Below the pieces are notes generated by a model. That model was not told where the DNA came from and made no database searches. It was given only the letters and a program-made list of their open reading frames with translations. The translations under genes and the position numbers were made by a program. Source: Thermohalobaculum sp039821125 (GTDB taxonomy: Bacteria > Pseudomonadota > Alphaproteobacteria > Rhodobacterales > Rhodobacteraceae). From it: a stretch of 64,000 bases of DNA. The DNA is taken from positions 20,480-84,479 of the forward strand of contig JBCBOR010000010.1 in assembly GCA_039821125.1 (NCBI GenBank), in the 5' to 3' direction. This document shows, piece by piece, positions 1 to 6,857 of this stretch; the stretch's first letter is position 1, and every line of letters begins with the position of its first letter.

Positions 1-501
1 GAGGTACGGCTGCTATCAGGCAACCCATCGCTCGCCTTTGATGACGAGGTCCACCGCTCGGAGGGCGAGACCGGTGACCTGAACCGTGCAATGGCGTTTG
101 TACTGAAGGCCCATGGCAATCTCAAAGGCGATCCGATGGCGGTGACGGATGCCTACTTCCGGGCCTGTGCGCTGACCATGTCGGCACGGGATCTGGCTCG
201 GGCGGCGATGTTTCTAGTTGCACCGCAATCCGGCCCCGGGGCCTGTGTCGCCGGGCTGAACGCCCAGCGGATCCGCGCGATCATGCGCACTTGCGGGCTC
301 TATGATCAGTCCGGCGAGTTCGCCTATCAGGTCGGCTTGCCGGGCAAATCCGGGGTCGGCGGCGGGATTGTCGTGGTCCAGCCGGGCAAATACGCCGCGT
401 GCGCCTGGTCGCCGCCGCTGGATCGGTACGGCAACTCGGCGGCGGGGCAGGCGGCGCTCGCCGCGCTTGCCTCTCGTCTGCCCAATCCGCTTGCGATCTA
501 G
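1..501 (+). CDS. glsA: glutaminase (3' part, truncated by window edge)
   Basis: C-terminal 166 residues of a serine-dependent beta-lactamase-fold glutaminase, which hydrolyses glutamine to glutamate and ammonia in the cytoplasm. The frame is open from base 1 and ends at the TAG at 499-501. Family features visible are the run ALTMSARDLARAAMFLVA, the CGLYDQSGEFAYQVGLPGKS segment with the conserved tyrosine and the GxPxKSGVGGGI motif, and the closing GNSAAG. The N-terminal half with the catalytic SxxK lies outside the window. It converges with the PAS protein gene, 12 bp away. Assignment is firm; the symbol assumes the common glsA naming. Confidence 0.9.
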   Translation, partial: EVRLLSGNPSLAFDDEVHRSEGETGDLNRAMAFVLKAHGNLKGDPMAVTDAYFRACALTMSARDLARAAMFLVAPQSGPGACVAGLNAQRIRAIMRTCGLYDQSGEFAYQVGLPGKSGVGGGIVVVQPGKYAACAWSPPLDRYGNSAAGQAALAALASRLPNPLAI

Positions 502-513
502 TGTCCGGCGGCG

Positions 514-1281
514 CTAGTCCGACGCTGGGCGGGTCTGTGCGCGGGCGGGATTGAGCGGCGCGCCGCTCGGTGCACCGCCCATCACCCGTCGCATCGAGGG
601 GTCGCCCGATCTGTCCGGTGTCATCTCGCCGATCATCTCATCTACGCTCATCTTCTCGCCCTGGGCCGCTGCCCGCAGGCGCATCACGATGCCCGAGAGC
701 GTCTCGATCCCGTCTCGCATACCGACCGCATAGTCGCTGCCGACATCGTCGCCCTGATTGGCCAGATGTCGTTCAAGCAGCCGCGCATAGCCCGAGACAA
801 TGTTCACCGGTTGGCTGAGATCGACATTGATCACCTTCAGAAGCGCCTCGCGCAGATCCATGAGACGCGCAAGATCGGCGCGATGGGCCAGCCGCTCGGT
901 CACATCGACGATATAGCCGGTCAGCACCGTTGCGCCTTCGCGCGCCGGGTCATCGCACAGATCGCAGACCTGATGCACCCAGACCTCGCGACCCAAACTA
1001 TCGGTCATGCGATAGGTGAGTTCGTGCCCTTTCCCGGCGCTCGCCTCGGTGAGTGTTTGCATCCGGAGCCGGAGCAGGTCTTCCCGCGCCATGCGCTGGG
1101 TTAGAAAATCGGGGGCGAGCCAGTCCTGGGCTGCAAACCCGAGCATTTCGACCGCACGCCCGGAAACCGTTCGAAAACAACAGGTTTCAGGATCAATCTC
1201 GACCTGAACAATCGCGGGCGCAGGCCCCACATCAGACCTGAACAGAGAAGTCACGGGCTGGACGTCGTGCGGCGCTGACAT
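514..1281 (-). CDS. PAS-domain protein with degenerate histidine-kinase dimerisation helix
   Basis: 255 residues starting at the ATG at 1281 (MSAPHDVQPV). An upstream in-frame start near 1512 would overlap the divergent aminotransferase start and adds sequence that does not look like protein. Residues about 20-130 form a PAS fold ending in TGYIVDVTERLAHR, the usual exit of a PAC segment. Residues 140-200 resemble a HisKA helix: INVDLSQPVNIVSGYARLL aligns with the H-box pattern SHELRTPLNAIIGFSELL, but the His position is Val153. No HATPase domain follows. It therefore cannot be a conventional kinase; a dimerising sensor or a partner of another kinase is likelier. Divergent from the aminotransferase with a 229-bp intergenic region. 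Confidence 0.7.
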   Translation of the reverse strand: MSAPHDVQPVTSLFRSDVGPAPAIVQVEIDPETCCFRTVSGRAVEMLGFAAQDWLAPDFLTQRMAREDLLRLRMQTLTEASAGKGHELTYRMTDSLGREVWVHQVCDLCDDPAREGATVLTGYIVDVTERLAHRADLARLMDLREALLKVINVDLSQPVNIVSGYARLLERHLANQGDDVGSDYAVGMRDGIETLSGIVMRLRAAAQGEKMSVDEMIGEMTPDRSGDPSMRRVMGGAPSGAPLNPARAQTRPASD

Positions 1282-1510
1282 TGCAACTACCCTTAGACAC
1301 TGCCAAACAAATTTCTCGTCTGAGGGGTAGAGCACCATCGCAAATGGGCGAAAACATGGTTGCCGAGAGCGTGTTTGGCCATGTTCTTGCCACACTCCTG
1401 AACGCACCGGTGTCTTCCGCGTGGCAGGAGCAGATGCAGGGATGCTGGTACATGCGCCGAATTCGCGGTACAGATGATCCAGAGTTCGCCACCTGAAAGG
1501 GACCCGCGCC

Positions 1511-2905
1511 ATGCCTCATGACACCGTCACGCTGACCAATGCACAGACCCGCGATATCGAGGCGCTGCTGCATCCCTATACGAATGCCAAGACCCACCGC
1601 CAGGTCGGGGCGCATCTGATCGAGAGCGGCGAAGGCGTGCACGTCTTTGACGAGCACGGCAACCGCTTCATCGAAGGGATGGCCGGGCTCTGGTGTGCGG
1701 GGCTGGGTTTCGGCGATGCCGAACTGATCGACGCGGCCAAGGCGCAGTTGGATCGGCTGCCCTACTACCACCTCTTTGGCGGGCGCACGCACGAGCCTGC
1801 GATCGAGCTGGCCGAGAAGATCAAGGACATGTTCCCGGTGCCGATGAGCCGGGTGTTCTATTGCTCGAGCGGCAGTGAAGCGAACGACACGCAGGTCAAG
1901 CTGATCTGGTACATGATGAACGCGCTCGGCAAACCCGAGAAGAAGAAGATCATCGCCCGCAAGAAGGGCTATCACGGGGTCACGCTGGTCTCGGCCTCGA
2001 TGACCGGGCTGCCGCTGAACCATGGCTCGTTCGACATCCCGTTCGACTTCGTCAAACATACCTCCACGCCGCATTATTGGCACGAGGGGCACGAGGGCGA
2101 GACCGAGGCCGAGTTCTCGGCCCGGCTGGCGGCGGATCTCGAAGAGCTGATCCTGGCGGAAGGCCCGGACACGGTGGCGGCGTTTATCGCCGAGCCGGTC
2201 ATGGGTGCGGGCGGTGTGATCGTGCCGCCCGAGGGGTACTTCCCGGCGATCGGGGAGGTGCTTGCGAAGTACGATGTGCTCTGCATCGCCGACGAGGTGA
2301 TCTGCGGGTTCGGGCGCACGGGCAGCTGGTTCGGGACAGAGACGCTGTCGGTACCCGCGACCTCCGCCTCGCTGGCGAAACAGCTGACCGGCGCCTATGC
2401 GCCGCTGTCAGCGGTGGCGATCAACGCGGAAATGGCCGATGCGATCGAGGCTGAGTCGGCACGCCACCCCGCGCTGGGCCATGGCTATACCTATGGCGGG
2501 CACCCACTGGGCTGCGCGGTCGGGTGCGCCACGCTCGACATCTACAAGAAGCGCGACATTCTGGGTCACGTGCGCAAGGTGGCGCCGTATTTCCAGGAGA
2601 AGCTGTCGCAGTATCGTGATCACCCGCTGGTGGGCGAGGTACGCGGCATCGGCCTGATGGGCGCGATCGAGGTGGCCCCGGCCCATGGCGATCCCAGCGG
2701 GTTCGCGACACCGGGCAAGGTCGGGCCGTACCTGATGAACCAGCTGCTTGGCCATGGTGTCATCCTGCGCGCCATCGGTGACACGCTGGCCATGTGCCCG
2801 CCGATGATCATCACCACGGATCAGATCGACGAGCTGTTCGCGCCGATGGAGACCTGCCTCGACGCGACCTATCAGTGGGCGAAGACCGAGGGGCATCTGG
2901 CCTGA
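1511..2905 (+). CDS. class III PLP-dependent aminotransferase (omega-transaminase type)
   Basis: 464 residues, typical length for class III transaminases that use pyruvate or similar amino acceptors. Visible are the N-terminal GxGxRFIEGMAGLWCAGLGF core, the SSGSEANDTQVKL cofactor loop, the CIADEVICGFGRTGSWFG segment carrying the PLP-ring Asp, and SLAKQLTGAYAPLSAV containing the Schiff-base lysine. The C-terminus ends EVRGIGLMGAIEV...MCPPMIITTDQI. ATG 1511 is preceded by GAAAGG at about 9 bp. The exact amine substrate cannot be read from sequence; relatives act on taurine, beta-alanine, putrescine or aromatic amines. A palindromic repeat starts 5 bp after the stop. Confidence 0.88.
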   Translation: MPHDTVTLTNAQTRDIEALLHPYTNAKTHRQVGAHLIESGEGVHVFDEHGNRFIEGMAGLWCAGLGFGDAELIDAAKAQLDRLPYYHLFGGRTHEPAIELAEKIKDMFPVPMSRVFYCSSGSEANDTQVKLIWYMMNALGKPEKKKIIARKKGYHGVTLVSASMTGLPLNHGSFDIPFDFVKHTSTPHYWHEGHEGETEAEFSARLAADLEELILAEGPDTVAAFIAEPVMGAGGVIVPPEGYFPAIGEVLAKYDVLCIADEVICGFGRTGSWFGTETLSVPATSASLAKQLTGAYAPLSAVAINAEMADAIEAESARHPALGHGYTYGGHPLGCAVGCATLDIYKKRDILGHVRKVAPYFQEKLSQYRDHPLVGEVRGIGLMGAIEVAPAHGDPSGFATPGKVGPYLMNQLLGHGVILRAIGDTLAMCPPMIITTDQIDELFAPMETCLDATYQWAKTEGHLA

Positions 2906-3585
2906 GATCTTTCAGCGAGGGTGCGTCACGGACGCACCCTACGGGGTGTTGCGCCTGCGTCGTGTGCCGGGCTTCGTCGACACGGGCCTTCGCCCAGCTG
3001 GATGGGCGGCGGTACTGGCGATGCCACGCCTGTGCGGCGACGTTTCTCGACCCGATCCAGCGACCGGGGCCGGAGGCGGAGCTGGCCCATTATCGCCACC
3101 ACGAGAACGATCCGGACGATCCCCGGTATCGCCGGTTTCTGTCGCGGCTGTCGGATCCGCTGCTTGCGCGGCTTGCGCCAGGACGGTCGGGTCTCGACTA
3201 TGGCTGTGGGCCAGGGCCTGCATTGGCGGCTGTCCTGCGCGAGGCCGGGCATGATGTGGCGCTATGGGATCCGTTCTTTGCGCGTGACCCCGCCGTTTTG
3301 TCCAATACCTATGATTTCATCACCTGCACCGAGGTGGCTGAACATTTCCACACCCCGGCGGAGGAGTTTACCCGTCTCGACACACTGCTGCGCCCTGGCG
3401 GCTGGCTTGCCGTGATGACTTGTTTTCAGACGGATGATGCGCGCTTTGCCGATTGGCACTACCGCAAGGATCCGACCCATGTGGTGTTCTACCGCCGCGA
3501 GACGTTCGATGTGATCGCCAGCCAACGGGGATGGTCCTGCGAGAGCCCGGTCAAGGATGTGGTCTTGATGCGCAAGCCCGGATGA
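2875..3585 (+). CDS. class I SAM-dependent methyltransferase with N-terminal Cys4 motif
   Basis: About 236 residues. Two CxxC knuckles at the N-terminus (CVVC, then YWRCHAC about 20 residues later) suggest a zinc ribbon. Then come a SAM-binding GLDYGCGPGPALAAVLREAG motif I, YDFITCTEVAEHF, and LLRPGGWLAVMTCF, the pattern of a Rossmann methyltransferase. The C-terminal WHYRKDPTHVVFYRRETF is common in this two-part family. The start is uncertain: GTG 2875 overlaps the aminotransferase by 31 bp, and an ATG at 2794 is also open. No usual start codon lies between the repeat and the first CxxC, so the 33-bp palindrome sits in frame inside the presumed N-terminus. Substrate unknown. Confidence 0.75.
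   Translation: MGEDRGASGLRSFSEGASRTHPTGCCACVVCRASSTRAFAQLDGRRYWRCHACAATFLDPIQRPGPEAELAHYRHHENDPDDPRYRRFLSRLSDPLLARLAPGRSGLDYGCGPGPALAAVLREAGHDVALWDPFFARDPAVLSNTYDFITCTEVAEHFHTPAEEFTRLDTLLRPGGWLAVMTCFQTDDARFADWHYRKDPTHVVFYRRETFDVIASQRGWSCESPVKDVVLMRKPG
2911..2943. repeat. 33-bp palindromic intergenic repeat, copy 1
   Basis: Arms AGGGTGCGTC (2918-2927) and GACGCACCCT (2931-2940) are perfect complements around the 3-nt loop ACG. They are embedded in a 33-bp unit that recurs identically at 56401-56433. Copy 1 begins 5 bp after the aminotransferase stop codon. It has no T-run, so it resembles a REP-type element or mRNA 3'-end stabiliser more than a classic terminator. Confidence 0.9.
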
Positions 3586-3964
3586 CCGGTGCGCCAACGA
3601 CATGCATCGGACGACGCCGAGAGGCCGCCATAGCAGCCGGCACGCAGCCGCAAGACCGGTGCGGATCCATTCAGGGCAATCTCGTTCGGGAAGGTCCGCC
3701 ATGCGCCGAAGCATGTGTCTGGCGGTGGATTTGCACTGCATCGCCGTGGTGCAGTTGCAAGGGCGGCAGGCCTGCCGTTGGTCCCAAGCCCCCATGCGCC
3801 GCGTCACCAGCCAAGGGAGATGTCGTCTCGTTCCGGAACATCACCGTGTCTAGCGGTCAATTCCTAAAATTTCCCTAAAATGAGATTGATCGAGCAGGTG
3901 AAAGGTCCAGGCTGCGGTTGCGGTGACGGGAGCGATCCTCTAACGCCGGATCAGGGAACGCAAC
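3586..3964. other. 379-bp intergenic region, no gene seen
   Basis: No convincing coding frame, tRNA or terminator was seen. The last 130 bp become AT-richer (the octamer CCTAAAAT occurs twice around 3865-3880), consistent with a promoter region for the DUF952-pyrD-LysE gene set. No clear -35/-10 pair stands out. Confidence 0.4.
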
Positions 3965-4318
3965 GTGCGGTGGGATGGTGACGTGATCTACAAGATCCTG
4001 ACAGCAGAGCAGTGGGATGCGTTGCAGCAGGCAGGCGAGACACAAGGTGCGCCCATCGATATTGCGGACGGGTTTGTCCACTTCTCAACCGCCGAGCAGG
4101 TGCGCGAGACCGCCGCAAAGCACTTTGCGGGGCAGCCCGACCTCTGGTTGCTTACACTCGAGCCCGAGCCGCTTGGTGAGGCCCTGAAATGGGAGCCATC
4201 CCGAGGCGGAGCGCTGTTCCCGCATCTTTATGCTCCCTTGCGGCTCGCGGATGTCGCCTGGGCAACATCGCTTGCGCTCGGTCCAAACGGGCACGAATTT
4301 CCCGACGAGCTGTCATGA
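3965..4318 (+). CDS. DUF952 family protein
   Basis: 117 residues from GTG 3965, which has AGGGAAC about 8 bp upstream. GTG 3983 would start at MIYKILTAEQW, the more usual N-terminus of the family, and is the alternative. Family hallmarks are IYKI..EQW near the start, IDIADGFVHFSTAEQVRETA, and WEPSRGGALFPHLYAPL near the end. DUF952 proteins are small cytoplasmic proteins of unknown biochemical role, often next to pyrD in alphaproteobacteria. pyrD starts 28 bp downstream, so co-transcription is likely. Confidence 0.85.
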   Translation: MRWDGDVIYKILTAEQWDALQQAGETQGAPIDIADGFVHFSTAEQVRETAAKHFAGQPDLWLLTLEPEPLGEALKWEPSRGGALFPHLYAPLRLADVAWATSLALGPNGHEFPDELS

Positions 4319-4346
4319 GAGGCGCGCGCTTGCAGGGGCCGCTCGC

Positions 4347-5435
4347 ATGAGGGTGCTGGAACGGCTCGGCCTGAGTGCGCTCCGATGTCTCGACCCCGAG
4401 CAGGCGCATTGGTTTGCACTTCGTGCGCTCGACGCCGGTTTGGCCGGGGGCGCGGGACCGGTGACCGCGCCGCGTCTCGAGACCGAGATCGCCGGGATTG
4501 CGCTGCCAAATCCGGTCGGCATCGCGGCAGGGTTCGACAAGAACGCGGTTGCGGTTGGTGCAGCCCTGCGGACCGGCGTCGGGTTTACCGAAATCGGTGC
4601 CGTCACGCCGCGGCCACAGGCCGGGAACCCGCGACCGCGGCTTTTTCGTCTGACCGAGGACCGGGCCGCGATCAATCGGTTCGGCTTCAACAATGATGGG
4701 ATGGAGCGAATTCTCGCCAACCTCACCGCGCGCCCGTTCGACGGGGTTGTCGGGGTCAATCTTGGGGCGAACAAGGAGACCGAGGACAAGGCCGAGGACT
4801 ACATCGCGGTCCTGCGGCGGTTTCACGGTCATGTTCGCTTTGCGACGATCAATGTCTCCTCGCCAAACACGGAGCGTTTGCGCGACCTGCAGGGGCGGGC
4901 GGCGTTGAGTGCGCTTCTCGGTCGCGTGGTCGGTATCCGGGACGGGCTGAGCGGCAGCAAACCGCGCTTGCCGGTCTTTCTGAAGATCGCGCCGGATCTT
5001 GACGATGCCGAGATCGTGGACATCGCTGAGGTTGCCATGGCGCAGGGGATCGATGCCATCGTCGCGACCAACACCACTCTGGCGCGCGCTGGTCTGCGCT
5101 CGGCGGCCGGGACCGAGGCAGGCGGCCTCTCAGGAGCGCCGCTGTTCCAGCGATCGACCGCGGTGCTCTCCCGCCTCTATGCTCTGACCGGAGGCTCCGT
5201 GCCCTTGATCGGGGTTGGCGGGATCGCAACCGCTGAAGAGGCCTATGCGAAGATCCGGGCCGGCGCCTCGGCGGTGCAACTCTACACGGCGATGATCTAT
5301 GACGGCGTCAGCCTTGGGGGGCGCATTGCCGAGGGTCTGGATGCCCTGCTGGCACGGGACGGATATGCATGCGTCGCAGATGCGGTCGGCGCAGATCATC
5401 GCGACGGCGAACCTGGTGAGCCTGATGAGACCTGA
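4347..5435 (+). CDS. pyrD: dihydroorotate dehydrogenase (quinone), class 2
   Basis: 362 residues from ATG 4347, giving the normal N-terminus MRVLERLGLSALRCLDPEQAH. The enzyme oxidises dihydroorotate to orotate with FMN and membrane quinone in pyrimidine synthesis. The FMN segment NPVGIAAGFDKNAVAVGAAL, the TPRPQAGNPRPRLFRL loop, RFGFNNDGM, the class-2 NVSSPNTERLRDLQ loop with the catalytic Ser, KIAPDLDD and the C-terminal GVGGIATAEEAYAKIRAGAS phosphate-binding motif are all present. The N-terminal helix is the membrane-association element of class 2 enzymes. Upstream DUF952 and downstream LysE run in the same direction. Confidence 0.95.
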   Translation: MRVLERLGLSALRCLDPEQAHWFALRALDAGLAGGAGPVTAPRLETEIAGIALPNPVGIAAGFDKNAVAVGAALRTGVGFTEIGAVTPRPQAGNPRPRLFRLTEDRAAINRFGFNNDGMERILANLTARPFDGVVGVNLGANKETEDKAEDYIAVLRRFHGHVRFATINVSSPNTERLRDLQGRAALSALLGRVVGIRDGLSGSKPRLPVFLKIAPDLDDAEIVDIAEVAMAQGIDAIVATNTTLARAGLRSAAGTEAGGLSGAPLFQRSTAVLSRLYALTGGSVPLIGVGGIATAEEAYAKIRAGASAVQLYTAMIYDGVSLGGRIAEGLDALLARDGYACVADAVGADHRDGEPGEPDET

Positions 5436-5465
5436 TATTCATGACGGCATCTCTGTTGGATCGGC

Positions 5466-6092
5466 ATGGCGGGATTGGCACCTCCGCCGGGTTGGGTCCC
5501 AATGCTGAGCTTCGCCGCTGCAATCTTCTTCCTGTTGATCACCCCCGGACCCGGCGTGCTCACGACAGCTGGTGTCGGCTCTGGTTTCGGCTGGCGGGCA
5601 GGGCTGCGGTTCCTGACAGGGCTGTTCCTCGGGACGAACCTGACAGCAGTGCTGGTCGTCTCGGGCCTTGCGGCGATCGTGTTGACAGCGCCGTGGCTGC
5701 GCACGGTGCTGGTCTGGACGTCGGTGGCATACTTCGTCTATCTCGCCGGCAAGATCGCCTTTGCCGGAGCGAAGGTCGGATTCATAGAGGCCGAGCGCGC
5801 GCCAGGCATCGTCAATGGCGTCCTGTTGCAGTTGATCAACCCGAAAGCCTATGCGGTGAATAACATCATTTTTTCGGGCTACGCGTTCTGGCCCGAAAGC
5901 CTGACGGTCGAGATTGCGCTCAAGTTCGCCATCGTCAACGCGATCTGGATCCCGGTGCACCTGGCATGGCTCTATGCAGGCGTGACTCTGCGGCGGCTGG
6001 ATCTGGCACCCGGAACGCAGCGCGCGATCAACATCGCCATGGCGTTGGCCCTAATCGCGGTGGTCCTGCTGGCTGTCCTCTCCCAGATCTGA
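5466..6092 (+). CDS. LysE/RhtB family amino-acid exporter
   Basis: 208 residues with about six hydrophobic segments. The family signature LITPGPGVLTTAGVGSG appears near the N-terminus and QLINPKAYAVNN in the middle. These proteins export amino acids or related small molecules from the cytoplasm. The start at 5466 gives 12 extra residues before the first helix; ATG 5502 (MLSFAAAIF) is also plausible and has TTGGG upstream. It follows pyrD by 30 bp. The cargo cannot be predicted. The gene is followed by a perfect long inverted repeat. Confidence 0.87.
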   Translation: MAGLAPPPGWVPMLSFAAAIFFLLITPGPGVLTTAGVGSGFGWRAGLRFLTGLFLGTNLTAVLVVSGLAAIVLTAPWLRTVLVWTSVAYFVYLAGKIAFAGAKVGFIEAERAPGIVNGVLLQLINPKAYAVNNIIFSGYAFWPESLTVEIALKFAIVNAIWIPVHLAWLYAGVTLRRLDLAPGTQRAINIAMALALIAVVLLAVLSQI

Positions 6093-6148
6093 GACGGGTT
6101 GCACACTCCCAGGATCACGGCTGCGCCGTGCTCCTGCTCCCGCGCGGT

Positions 6149-6233
6149 GGCCCCACCCCCGCCCCCCACGAACTACCATACGGGTCTGCAAAGCAGACCC
6201 GTATGGTAGTTCGTGGGGGGCGGGGGTGGGGCC
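6149..6233. repeat. perfect 41-bp inverted repeat with 3-nt loop
   Basis: Arm 1 is 6149-6189, loop AAA is 6190-6192, arm 2 is 6193-6233. All 41 positions pair with no mismatch. The outer part is C-rich/G-rich (GGCCCCACCCCCG...), the inner part has CCATACGGGTCTGC. It lies between the convergent LysE and mmcB genes, so it could end transcription from both sides. The length and perfection are well beyond an ordinary terminator; a fold-back assembly artefact or a recent palindromic element are alternatives. Confidence 0.95.
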
Positions 6234-6299
6234 TGATCGATCCTGAGTGTCTGCGCGCCAGCGCGCAGACCGAACGGTCGAAACAGCCTTCACCCGGTA

Positions 6300-6731
6300 T
6301 CAGAGAGCCCGATCGAGACGTTCCGCTGCCAGCCGTGCAAACCGCAAGGTGATGGCTTTGCGCCGGGCAGATCCAAGCTTGGCATCGGGGGCCGTGCGTA
6401 CGACCTCGGCTGCGTAGGCATCGGTGCGGATCAATCCGTGCTCTGCCGGCAAGATCTCCTCTGGAAAGCCATCGGGCACCGCGAAATAGAGGCGGTCGCA
6501 CCAATCGAGATATTCGTGCCACTTGCTGTCCGCCATAAAGTCGGCGCGCGAGGACTTGACCTCGATACACCAGATCTCTCCGGCTGGGCCGAGTGCGCAG
6601 ATGTCCATCCGCCGCCGCGTTTTGGTCGGAAACTCGGTCAGCGGGGCGAAGCCCTCGTCCAGCAACATCCGGCATACCCCGCGTGCGAGGCGTTCTCCGG
6701 GGCGGTCGGTCATTTTTGCTGCAACGTCCAT
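6300..6731 (-). CDS. mmcB: MmcB family DNA repair protein (PD-(D/E)XK nuclease-like)
   Basis: 143 residues. MDICALGPAGEIWCIEVKSS supplies the D...ExK active-site arrangement of the PD-(D/E)XK fold. It is followed by DFMADSKWHEYLDWCDRLYFAVP, typical of the MmcB family, first described as a mitomycin-C damage-response protein in Caulobacter. A role in repairing DNA lesions is inferred from the family. The start at 6731 is preceded by a weak GCGGG; Met7 (MTDRPGE) is an alternative. It converges on LysE across the long palindrome and diverges from the M48 peptidase gene. Confidence 0.85.
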   Translation of the reverse strand: MDVAAKMTDRPGERLARGVCRMLLDEGFAPLTEFPTKTRRRMDICALGPAGEIWCIEVKSSRADFMADSKWHEYLDWCDRLYFAVPDGFPEEILPAEHGLIRTDAYAAEVVRTAPDAKLGSARRKAITLRFARLAAERLDRAL

Positions 6732-6857
6732 CCCGCGAGACTAGAACAAAACAGGAAAATTTACCAGAAACAGAAGCCCAAAAAATCGTCAACTTCTGGA
6801 TGTACCCCGCCAGTCGGAGGAGTAATGTAGCGCAACGGGTCGGCTGGCGAGTGGTGC

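Noticed and set aside
2911..2943. Classic Rho-independent terminator
   Set aside because: No T-run follows either exact copy, and copy 2 lies within an operon.
3586..3964. tRNA or small RNA gene in the gap after the methyltransferase
   Set aside because: No cloverleaf, no CCA end and no promoter-terminator pair could be drawn from the sequence.
6149..6233. Insertion-sequence terminal repeats
   Set aside because: The two arms are separated by only 3 bp, with no transposase and no target duplication seen.
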